NCBI GenBank assembly: GCA_955652155.1
Contig: CATPAT010000150.1
Location: 1 to 11,915, forward strand
Source: an uncultured Chthoniobacterales bacterium
GTDB taxonomy: Bacteria; Verrucomicrobiota; Verrucomicrobiia; Chthoniobacterales; UBA10450
Direction of reading: 5' to 3'
DNA: 11,915 nucleotides
The position numbers and the translations under genes were made by a program. Of this stretch, positions 4,623 to 11,393 are shown in pieces; positions within the stretch are counted from its first letter, which is position 1; every line of letters starts with the position of its first letter. Under the pieces are notes generated by a model. It saw nothing but the letters and a program-made list of their open reading frames with translations. It searched no databases and was not told where the DNA came from.

Positions 4623-6692
4623 ATGAAGGTCCGTGTCCGAAAGATTGAAACGACCCCGTGGTCGCGTTTGGCGCACTTTGCCGTTTGCGGCGCGGTCGTT
4701 GTTCTAATCTGGATCGTCTTCGGCCAAACGCTCAGCTACGACTTCGTAAACTACGACGATAAGACCTACGTTTACGGAAATCCGTTAGTTTCCTCCGGTC
4801 TGAGTCTTCACGGTTTGTTGCGGGCGTTTGTCGACACCCAAACCAACAATTGGCACCCGCTAACGCTCGTTTCGCACATGATCGATTGCCAGCTCTACGA
4901 TCTCAAACCCGGCGGGCACCATTTCACAAATGTTTTCCTGCACACTATTGCCGCGGTTTTGCTTTTCTTTTGGTTGCGCAACATCACCGGTAAAGGCCAG
5001 TCAAAGGCGAGTGCGGCCCGCACCTCGGACTGGAGCAGCGCTTTTGTTACCGCGCTTTTTGCGATCCATCCGCTCCGGGTTGAATCGGTCGCCTGGATTG
5101 CGGAACGCAAAGACGTTTTGAGCGCGGTCTTTTTCTTTCTGACTCTCGGAGCTTACGTCCACTATGCACGTGCGCCATCGGTCGCCCGTTATATCACGAT
5201 GTCGATCTTGTTTGCCTGCGGATTGATGTCGAAGCCGATGCTGGTGACGACACCAGTCGTGTTATTGCTCGTTGATTACTGGCCGCTAAACAGAGAACAG
5301 AGAACAGAGGTCAGAGGTCAGAAGTTCAAGGCGGAAATCTGGTGGAAGCTGATCGCTGAGAAACTACCGCTGTTCGGACTCTCTCTTGCGTCATCGATCG
5401 TCGCCCTTGCCTTGCAGGTGCAAGCGCCCGCGTCGGTCGGCCAATTGCCGTTCAGTTGGCGGCTTCAAAACGCGCTCGTGACTTATGTCACTTACGTTTG
5501 GCAAATGTTTTGGCCCGCAAATCTCGCCGTATTTTACCCGCATCCCGACGATCACCTCGCGTTTTGGCAGGTTGCGCTCGCGGCCGCGTTTTTGATTGCG
5601 ATAACGTGGGTGGTCTTCGCACTGCGGCGGAATCGCCCTTATCTCCTGGTCGGCTGGCTTTGGTATTTGGTCATGCTTCTGCCGGTAATCGGAATCGTCG
5701 AGGTTGGATTGCAAGGCCACGCCGATCGTTACACTTATTTGCCGCACGTTGGTTTGTCCATCGCGCTGACCTGGCTCGTTAGTGACGTTGCCAGATCGTT
5801 ACCGCACCGGAAAGAAATCCTCGCGGTTGTTGGCGGCGGCATTGTCATCGTCTTGAGCGTGTGCGCTTGGAAGCAAACGACTTACTGGCGGAACAGCGAA
5901 ACGCTTTGGACGCGCGCCCTGGCGGTGACAACCGACAACGACGTCGCCCTGACAAATCTCGGCACCTCGCTGATGGACCGTGGCCAATTGGACGATGCGC
6001 TCTCTTATTTTCAACGCGCGCTCGCGGTCCGTTCTCGCAGTGAACACAGCCACTACAATTTAAGTCTCGCGCTTATCCATGACAGCGTCGGTAATGTCCT
6101 TGCTCGCAAGGGCCGATTGAATGATGCAGTCGCTCATTTTCGGCAGGCGATCGAATTTCGTCCCGATTATCCTGACGCACATTACAATCTTGGCACCGTC
6201 CTGTTTCGAAGCCGAGATTTGGATGGCGCAATCGCGGAATGGCGGGTTACGTTATCGTTGCATCCGAACGATCCGGGAACAAACGCGAATCTAGGCAATG
6301 CTCTTGTCCAAAAAGGTTTGTTGCGGGAGGCCGCCACTCACTATGAAGTCGCTTTGCAATCAGAACCAGACTCCCCTGTGGCGCTGAATAATCTTGCCTG
6401 GTTGTTATCGGCCGGGCCGGATGATTCGCTAAGAAATGGAGCACGGGCTGTTGAACTGGCGCGAAACTTGAATCGCGTCTCGAAGCAAAACAATCCGTTC
6501 TTCATCCGAACGCTTGCCGCGGCTTACGCGGAAGCAGGCCAGTTCGACGCTGCCGTCAAAACTGCCCAGGGCGCGTCGGAACTGGCGAATGCTCAGGGTC
6601 AACACGGTCTTGCAGTTCAGATTCAGGACGAGACCGATCTTTACCGGCAGCACCTGCCATTTCGCGATCGTACCCTGCGAAATGCGCAATAA
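4623..6692 (+). CDS. TMTC-like membrane glycosyltransferase with extended TPR domain, paralogue 2
   Basis: The product has 689 residues, 27 bases behind paralogue 1 and clearly related along its whole length. Matching landmarks are DFVNYDDKTYVYGN (40-53), NWHPLTLVSHMIDCQ (76-90), GGHHFTN (97-103), IHPLRVESVAWIAERKDVLS (148-167), LLLVDYWPL (214-222), LAVFYPHPDD (301-310), GWLWYL (344-349) and HADRYTYLPH (366-375). It is about 92 residues longer than paralogue 1. The extra length comes from a charged loop insertion (about 123-136), a loop at 223-240 that encodes a degenerate repeat, and more TPRs: about five units between 436 and 600, for example DVALTNLGTSLMDRGQ, DAHYNLGTVLFRSRD and PGTNANLGNALVQKGL. 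The same NNLAWLLS/RTLAAAYAE cap closes the protein. A role in sugar transfer from a polyprenyl donor is inferred; the larger TPR part may hold a different partner. Its stop overlaps the start of paralogue 3. Confidence 0.8.
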   Translation: MKVRVRKIETTPWSRLAHFAVCGAVVVLIWIVFGQTLSYDFVNYDDKTYVYGNPLVSSGLSLHGLLRAFVDTQTNNWHPLTLVSHMIDCQLYDLKPGGHHFTNVFLHTIAAVLLFFWLRNITGKGQSKASAARTSDWSSAFVTALFAIHPLRVESVAWIAERKDVLSAVFFFLTLGAYVHYARAPSVARYITMSILFACGLMSKPMLVTTPVVLLLVDYWPLNREQRTEVRGQKFKAEIWWKLIAEKLPLFGLSLASSIVALALQVQAPASVGQLPFSWRLQNALVTYVTYVWQMFWPANLAVFYPHPDDHLAFWQVALAAAFLIAITWVVFALRRNRPYLLVGWLWYLVMLLPVIGIVEVGLQGHADRYTYLPHVGLSIALTWLVSDVARSLPHRKEILAVVGGGIVIVLSVCAWKQTTYWRNSETLWTRALAVTTDNDVALTNLGTSLMDRGQLDDALSYFQRALAVRSRSEHSHYNLSLALIHDSVGNVLARKGRLNDAVAHFRQAIEFRPDYPDAHYNLGTVLFRSRDLDGAIAEWRVTLSLHPNDPGTNANLGNALVQKGLLREAATHYEVALQSEPDSPVALNNLAWLLSAGPDDSLRNGARAVELARNLNRVSKQNNPFFIRTLAAAYAEAGQFDAAVKTAQGASELANAQGQHGLAVQIQDETDLYRQHLPFRDRTLRNAQ
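5290..5326. repeat. Degenerate CAGAGGTCAG-type short tandem repeat inside paralogue 2
   Basis: Two ACAGAGA units are followed by two CAGAGGT units and a CAGAAGT unit, all 7 bases long. They are read in frame as a polar loop (residues about 223-235, REQRTEVRGQK). The tract lies directly after the conserved DYWPL membrane segment. A longer tract of the same type sits at the equivalent point of paralogue 3 (7294-7366); paralogue 1 has none. It is a low-complexity repeat and not a CRISPR, since there are no spacers. Confidence 0.7.
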
Positions 6693-8463
6693 AATTTCCG
6701 AACGTTGGCTCGCCGCCGGCATCTGCGCCGGGCTTGTCGCGCTCGTTTGGTTTGTGTTTGGGCAAACAATCAGGTTCCCGTTTCTCAACTTCGATGACCC
6801 GGAATACGTGTATGAAGTTCCGGAGATCAACAGCGGCCTAAGCTGGCACAACATCGCTTGGGCGTTCACGCATTGGCCGGCAACGAACTGGTTTCCGCTC
6901 AAGAACATCTCGCTCATGCTCGATTTTCAGTTCTTCGGGTTCAATCCGGGCGCATTTCATCTCACCAACGTCATTCTCCATGCGGCGACTGCGGTTTTGC
7001 TTTTCCTGGCGCTGTGGCGAATGACGGGACGGATTTGGTTGTGCGCATTTGTGGCCGCGGCTTTTGCAATTCATCCCTTGCGGGCGGAATCGGTGGTTTG
7101 GATCGAGGAACGCAAAGACGTTTTGAGCGGGCTGTTCTTTGTGCTGACGCTCGCGGCGTATCTGCATTACACGCGCAAACCATCCCTCGTCGGCTATGTG
7201 ACAGTGTCGACCTTGTTCGCGGCAGGGTTGCTCTCAAAGCCGATGTTGGTGACCACGCCATTCATTCTGTTGTTGCTGGATTATTGGCCGCTGGACAGAG
7301 GACAGAGATCAGAGGTCACAGATCAGAGATCACAGGTCAGCGGTCAGTGGTCTATGGTCCGTGGTCTTGTCTTGGAGAAGATTCCGTTATTCGTGCTCTC
7401 GATCGTCGTGGCGATTCCCACTGCGGGCGGAATCGCGCCGGCTCACAGCGCGGCCGATCAGCTGCCGTTTCTCACGCGAATCGGCAACGCATTCGTCAGC
7501 TATCTCGTTTACGTCTGGCAAATGATTTGGCCGACAAACCTTGGTGTGTTCTATCCCTATCCGCAAAATCGCTTGCCGATCTGGCAACCCGTAGTCGCCG
7601 CCGCGATTTTGGTTGCGGTGACGGTCGCGGTCTTCGCGTTGCGACGGTCTCGTCCCTATTTGCTCGTCGGCTGGCTTTGGTATTTAGCGATGTTGTTGCC
7701 GGTCATCGGAATTATTCAGGTCAATCTCCAGGCGCACGCGGACCGCTACACTTATCTTCCGCAAATCGGCCTCTACTTGATGATCGCCTGGGGCGTCGCC
7801 GATCTTTCGGCGAACTGGCGCTATCGAACGCAAACGGTTGGCGTCGCTGCAATCGTCGCGATCGCCGTGTTGGCAGTGACTGCGCGAATGCAGGCGGCCT
7901 ATTGGCGCGACAGTGAAACGCTTTGGACGCACACAATCGCAGTGACCAAGGAGAATTACTTCGCGCACGCCAGTCTGGCGGATCTCTTGATGCGGCGCGG
8001 TCGGATGCCCGAAGCGATCGCGCATTCAGAAGAGGCGTTGCGAATCCGGCCGGGCGATGCCGACGGCCAAAATAATTTGGGGCTCGCTTTGTTGCAGACC
8101 GGCGACGCGAGACGCGCGGTTGCGCGTTTGGAGAAAGCTTTGGCGATCGACCCCGGCCACATGAACGCGGAAGTAAATCTGGCCTGGGTTCTGGCAACTG
8201 CGCCGGACGATTCAACCCGCAATGGCGCAAGAGCGGTCCAGCTCGCGGAAGACGTTGCGCGTCGTGCCGGTCATCCGAACGCGATCGTGCTCCGAACGCT
8301 GGCGGCGGCCTATGCGGAGACCGGTCGATTCAGCGACGCGATCGACGCCGCCCAGGACGCAGTCGCGATTGCGAAAGCAACCGGTAACGATGGATTGGCC
8401 ATGGATCTCGAAAGAAACATCGCAGCCTATCGTTTGAACCAACCAATCCGCAGCGGGCCTTAA
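6682..8463 (+). CDS. TMTC-like membrane glycosyltransferase with TPRs, divergent paralogue 3
   Basis: The product has 593 residues from ATG 6682, overlapping the stop of paralogue 2 by 11 bases in another frame. A start at 6514 is open but would only translate the end of paralogue 2 in the wrong frame. The fold and order match its neighbours: FGQTI (26-30), FLNFDDPEYVYE (34-45), IHPLRAESVVW (130-140), ERKDVLSG (143-150), LLLLDYWPL (196-204), LGVFYPYPQN (287-296), GWLWYL (330-335) and HADRYTYLPQ (352-361). It then has about three TPR-like units (425-505) and the NLAWVLAT / RTLAAAYAE cap. The first outside loops differ: HP becomes FP (71-72), SHM becomes SLM (77-79), GHH becomes AFH (91-93), and the asparagine after YVYE is valine. 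The acidic pair is kept. Changed acceptor or donor use, or loss of activity, is possible. The stop is one base from the convergent aldehyde dehydrogenase stop. Confidence 0.8.
   Translation: MRNKISERWLAAGICAGLVALVWFVFGQTIRFPFLNFDDPEYVYEVPEINSGLSWHNIAWAFTHWPATNWFPLKNISLMLDFQFFGFNPGAFHLTNVILHAATAVLLFLALWRMTGRIWLCAFVAAAFAIHPLRAESVVWIEERKDVLSGLFFVLTLAAYLHYTRKPSLVGYVTVSTLFAAGLLSKPMLVTTPFILLLLDYWPLDRGQRSEVTDQRSQVSGQWSMVRGLVLEKIPLFVLSIVVAIPTAGGIAPAHSAADQLPFLTRIGNAFVSYLVYVWQMIWPTNLGVFYPYPQNRLPIWQPVVAAAILVAVTVAVFALRRSRPYLLVGWLWYLAMLLPVIGIIQVNLQAHADRYTYLPQIGLYLMIAWGVADLSANWRYRTQTVGVAAIVAIAVLAVTARMQAAYWRDSETLWTHTIAVTKENYFAHASLADLLMRRGRMPEAIAHSEEALRIRPGDADGQNNLGLALLQTGDARRAVARLEKALAIDPGHMNAEVNLAWVLATAPDDSTRNGARAVQLAEDVARRAGHPNAIVLRTLAAAYAETGRFSDAIDAAQDAVAIAKATGNDGLAMDLERNIAAYRLNQPIRSGP
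7294..7366. repeat. Degenerate GACAGAG / AGATCAGAGGTCA repeat inside paralogue 3
   Basis: About nine imperfect 7-8 base units run through GACAGAG, ATCAGAG, GTCACAG, ATCACAGGTCAG, CGGTCAGTGG and TGGTCCGTGGTC. They are translated in frame as a polar loop (residues about 205-229, QRSEVTDQRSQVSGQ then WSMVRG). The tract follows the DYWPL segment exactly as in paralogue 2 but is twice as long. The reading frame stays open throughout. The units look like a dispersed repeat usually found between genes that has been tolerated in a cytoplasmic or periplasmic loop. Confidence 0.75.
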
Positions 8464-8464
8464 C

Positions 8465-9829
8465 CTAAGAAATCCAGATCGTCTTCGCGTTCATGAACTC
8501 GCGAATGCCGGTCGCGCCGAGCTCGCGGCCAAACCCGGAGCGTTTTACACCGCCGAATGGCAGCCGCGGATCTGACGCTGACATTGCGTTGATGAAAACC
8601 ATTCCTGATTCCAATTCGGCGGCGAAAAGTTCCTGTTCGATTGGATCGTTCGTCCACGCGCTGGCGGCCAGCCCGAACTCGCTGTCGTTTGCCATCTCGA
8701 TCGCTTCCGCGGAATCGCGCACGCGAAAAACGGCCGCAACTGGACCAAAAATTTCTTCGCGATAAGCGGGCGAATCTTTGGGTACATTGACCAGCACCGT
8801 TGGTTCGTAAAAAAATCCCCGTCCTGCGATTCGGTTACCGCCTGTTAACAACTTCGCGCCGGCGGCGATCGACTTTTGGACCTGCTCGTGCACCCCGTTC
8901 AAAATCTGCTCGGTCGCGAGCGGGCCGATCTCGGTCGTTTCGTCGAATGGGTCGCCCACTTTCAGCGTCCGCATTTGCTCGACGAATTTATTTAGAAAAT
9001 CGTCGTAAATCTTGTCGGCGATGAAAAATCGTTTCGCTGCAATGCACGACTGGCCGGCGTTGATCGTTCGCGCCTTCACGGCCGTGCTGACCGCGAGGCC
9101 GAAATCGGCGCTGGGCATGACGATAAACGGATCGCTGCCGCCGAGCTCGAGCACGCTCTTCTTAATTTCCCGGGCCGCCATGCTGCCTACGGCGCTGCCG
9201 GCTTTTTCACTGCCGGTCAGTGTCACGGCTTTGATCCGCGGATCGACAATCAATCTTTCGACTCGACCAGACTCGATGAGGAGCGTTTGAAAAACTCCTT
9301 CGTCGAATCCGGCGCGACAGAACAATTGCTCAATCGCCAGGGCGCATTGCGGGACGTTCGCGGCGTGTTTGAGAAGGCCGACGTTGCCGGCCATCAAGGC
9401 GGGCGCGGCAAATCGAAATACCTGCCAGAACGGAAAATTCCAGGGCATGATCGCCAACACCGGCCCCATCGGCTCGTAATGGAGATAACTGCGGCGCGCG
9501 TTCGTTTGCGCGACTTCGTCTTCCAAAAAACGCTCCGCATTCTCGGCGTAATATCGGCACCCGCGCGCGCATTTTTCGATCTCCTCGACCGACCCGCGAA
9601 ATAATTTTCCCATTTCGAGCGTCATGGTGCGGGCGAGATCTTTTTTTTCGTGTTCGAGCAATGTCGCTGCGCTGACGAGCAATTGCGCGCGCTTTGGAAA
9701 AGATTCCCGGCGATGTTGCTGAAACGCGTGTTCCGCGCGCTTCAATCGTTTCTCGATCTCGGCGTCGTTATGCGGCTTAAATTCCTTCAGCTTTTCGCCG
9801 GTGGCCGGATTAGTCGACGCAATCGCCAT
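8465..9829 (-). CDS. Aldehyde dehydrogenase, succinate-semialdehyde dehydrogenase (Sad/YneI, GabD1) type
   Basis: The product has 454 residues, the length of the short succinate-semialdehyde dehydrogenases (about 455-462) rather than GabD (about 482). Visible landmarks are STNPATGE (5-12), PWNFPFWQ (129-136) with oxyanion N131, LLKHA (152-156) with cofactor-binding K154, and TGSEKAG (205-211). VLELGGSDPFIV (226-237) has general base E228, and GQSCIAAKRF (259-268) has nucleophile C262, 34 residues on as usual. EEIFGPV (358-364) and PFGGVKRSGFGRELG (424-438) follow. The enzyme should oxidise an aldehyde to its acid with NAD(P)+ in the cytosol; succinate semialdehyde from the GABA pathway is the likely substrate. 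It starts 7 bases behind an osmoprotectant transporter gene, so betaine aldehyde is an alternative from context, but the ELGGSDPF block points to the succinate-semialdehyde group. Confidence 0.9.
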   Translation of the reverse strand: MAIASTNPATGEKLKEFKPHNDAEIEKRLKRAEHAFQQHRRESFPKRAQLLVSAATLLEHEKKDLARTMTLEMGKLFRGSVEEIEKCARGCRYYAENAERFLEDEVAQTNARRSYLHYEPMGPVLAIMPWNFPFWQVFRFAAPALMAGNVGLLKHAANVPQCALAIEQLFCRAGFDEGVFQTLLIESGRVERLIVDPRIKAVTLTGSEKAGSAVGSMAAREIKKSVLELGGSDPFIVMPSADFGLAVSTAVKARTINAGQSCIAAKRFFIADKIYDDFLNKFVEQMRTLKVGDPFDETTEIGPLATEQILNGVHEQVQKSIAAGAKLLTGGNRIAGRGFFYEPTVLVNVPKDSPAYREEIFGPVAAVFRVRDSAEAIEMANDSEFGLAASAWTNDPIEQELFAAELESGMVFINAMSASDPRLPFGGVKRSGFGRELGATGIREFMNAKTIWIS

Positions 9830-9836
9830 GTCGATC

Positions 9837-11393
9837 TTATAAACGCAGTCCTTTTGGAATCAAAACGCGATCGAGCAAATCGAAGAGCGATTGCACCAGC
9901 AACGCCAGCACCGCAGCCGGAATTGCGCCCTCCAGAATCGTTGCGTGATCGTTCAGATTGAGGCCGCTCAGGATCGGCTCGCCCAGACCGCCGGCGCCAA
10001 TTAACGCTGCCAGAGTGGCAGTCCCGACATTGATCACCGCGCTCGTTTTAATTCCAGCGAGCATGGAACGCGACGCCATCGGCAAATGAATTTGCCAAAG
10101 CCGGGCGGCTGGACTTAGTCCGAGCGCGATCGCCGATTCGCGTAATGCGCGCGGAATGTCCTGTAAACCGGTCGCGGTATTGCGAACAATCGGCAGAAGA
10201 CCGTAAAGGAAGAGCGCCGTGATCGCGGTCCGGACGCTGATTCCAAAAAATGGCAACGGCACAAGCAGCGCCAGCAAGGCGAGCGACGGAATCGTCTGCA
10301 CAATTCCGGCAAAACCGAGAATGACGTGTCCAATTGCGCCGCCGCGACTCGCGAAAATCCCAAGTGGAATTCCAACCAGCACTGAAAGGAGCAGAGAAAA
10401 CGCGGCCAGCTCCAGATGACGCGCCGTCCACCGCGCGAGTTTGTGCGGGAAACTTTCACCAAACGTGTTGCTTGCCACGCCGTAGGTCCGAGCCGGACCG
10501 GCGGTTTGGCGGAGGCGGGTCGATCCTGAAGAATCTTCAAAATACAAATTCGCCGCCCGCGTGTAATTCTTTGTGCGTTCTGCTTCCGCGTTAAGGCGCG
10601 TCATCTTCGCTTCCTCGATCGTTCCTTCCAGCTTGCGCAACGCTTCAATTGCCGGTGTTGGAAGCGCGTACCTGAACAAGAAGACCGCTTTGTATTGCGG
10701 GAAAAATTGCCGGTCGTCCTCGAGCACGACCAGATCGTTCTCCGAAATCTTGGCATCGGTTGAGTAGGCGTCTTTCACGTCGACCGAGCCTTTGCCGAGC
10801 GCCCCGTAACCGAGCGCATGATCGATTCCGATTACGTCTTGTGGATTCAATTGGTAATGCTGCGCCAACGGTCGCCATCCATCTTGTCGGTCCAAAAATT
10901 CGTGGGTGAGCCCAAACTTCAATTCCGGATGATTTTTCAAATCTGTGATTGTGTGAAGACCGAGCTTTTCTGCGCGACTTCGCAACATCACGAGGGCGTA
11001 GGTATTGTTGAACCCGAGAGGTTCGGTCATGCCGATACCGGTTTTGCCGAGCTCGTTCGCGATTTGCTCGAACGTCAATTCATCCGTGCGTTTCAAAATC
11101 TCCTGCGTGATCGTTCCCGTATACTCCGGGTAGACATCGATCTGGCCGGTGCGGAGCGCCTCCCAGAGAATGATCGTGCCGCCCATTCCTTGGCGATGCT
11201 CAGCTGAAATTCCGGCATCAGTTAAAGTGCGCTTCGCGATTTCGCCGAGCACATACGATTCAGTGAATTTCTTGGATCCAATCTGCACCTGCTCAGCAGC
11301 AGATGCAGAGAAAATCAGGAACCCAGGAACCCAAGAAAAGATCAGAATTCGACCAAACCATTCCTGGACTCCTGGATTCCAAATTCGTCTCAT
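9837..11393 (-). CDS. Osmoprotectant (glycine betaine/choline-type) ABC transporter, binding protein fused to permease
   Basis: The product has 518 residues in three parts. Residues 1-33 are a signal peptide or signal anchor ending near ASAAEQ. Residues 34-285 form a periplasmic type F binding protein of the OsmF/OpuCC/ProX kind: VQIGSKKFTESYVLGEIA (36-53), IDVYPEYTGTITQE (85-98), NNTYALVML (129-137), GALGKGSVDVKDAYSTDA (197-214). Residues about 316-515 form a ProW-like permease with five or six membrane helices and the EAA loop LRESAIALGLSPAARLWQ (417-434) that docks the ATPase. Binding protein and permease are usually separate genes, or fused the other way round (permease first) in some Gram-positives. 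The start codon overlaps the ATPase stop as ATGA, so the two are translationally coupled. Substrate is inferred from family: betaine, choline or similar. Confidence 0.9.
   Translation of the reverse strand: MRRIWNPGVQEWFGRILIFSWVPGFLIFSASAAEQVQIGSKKFTESYVLGEIAKRTLTDAGISAEHRQGMGGTIILWEALRTGQIDVYPEYTGTITQEILKRTDELTFEQIANELGKTGIGMTEPLGFNNTYALVMLRSRAEKLGLHTITDLKNHPELKFGLTHEFLDRQDGWRPLAQHYQLNPQDVIGIDHALGYGALGKGSVDVKDAYSTDAKISENDLVVLEDDRQFFPQYKAVFLFRYALPTPAIEALRKLEGTIEEAKMTRLNAEAERTKNYTRAANLYFEDSSGSTRLRQTAGPARTYGVASNTFGESFPHKLARWTARHLELAAFSLLLSVLVGIPLGIFASRGGAIGHVILGFAGIVQTIPSLALLALLVPLPFFGISVRTAITALFLYGLLPIVRNTATGLQDIPRALRESAIALGLSPAARLWQIHLPMASRSMLAGIKTSAVINVGTATLAALIGAGGLGEPILSGLNLNDHATILEGAIPAAVLALLVQSLFDLLDRVLIPKGLRL
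11318..11380. repeat. Inverted degenerate repeat (GGAACCCAGGAACCC / CCTGGACTCCTGGATTCC) inside the signal-peptide coding region
   Basis: The left arm 11318-11335 and the reverse complement of the right arm 11363-11380 agree at 14 of 18 bases, and all four differences are transitions. Each arm is itself two 8-base units (AGGAACCC twice; TCCTGGAC, TCCTGGAT). The arms encode NPGVQEW and SWVPGFLI of the transporter's signal peptide. This looks like a dispersed hairpin-forming repeat that now supplies part of a coding sequence. A message hairpin just behind the start codon could also affect translation. Confidence 0.6.

Noticed and set aside
6514..6681. Earlier ATG for paralogue 3 inside paralogue 2
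   Set aside because: The 56 added residues are out-of-frame translation of the paralogue 2 C-terminus and resemble no part of the other paralogues.
7294..7366. CRISPR-like array
   Set aside because: Units are 7-8 bases, degenerate and without spacers, and lie inside an intact coding frame.
6858..7916. 352-codon open frame inside paralogue 3 in another frame
   Set aside because: Arg/Gly/Ser-rich shadow of a GC-biased gene with no domain; the overlapping frame has continuous homology to paralogues 1 and 2.
8465..9829. Calling the dehydrogenase betaine aldehyde dehydrogenase (BetB) from its neighbours
   Set aside because: The 454-residue length and the ELGGSDPFIV block fit the short succinate-semialdehyde group; context alone is not enough.
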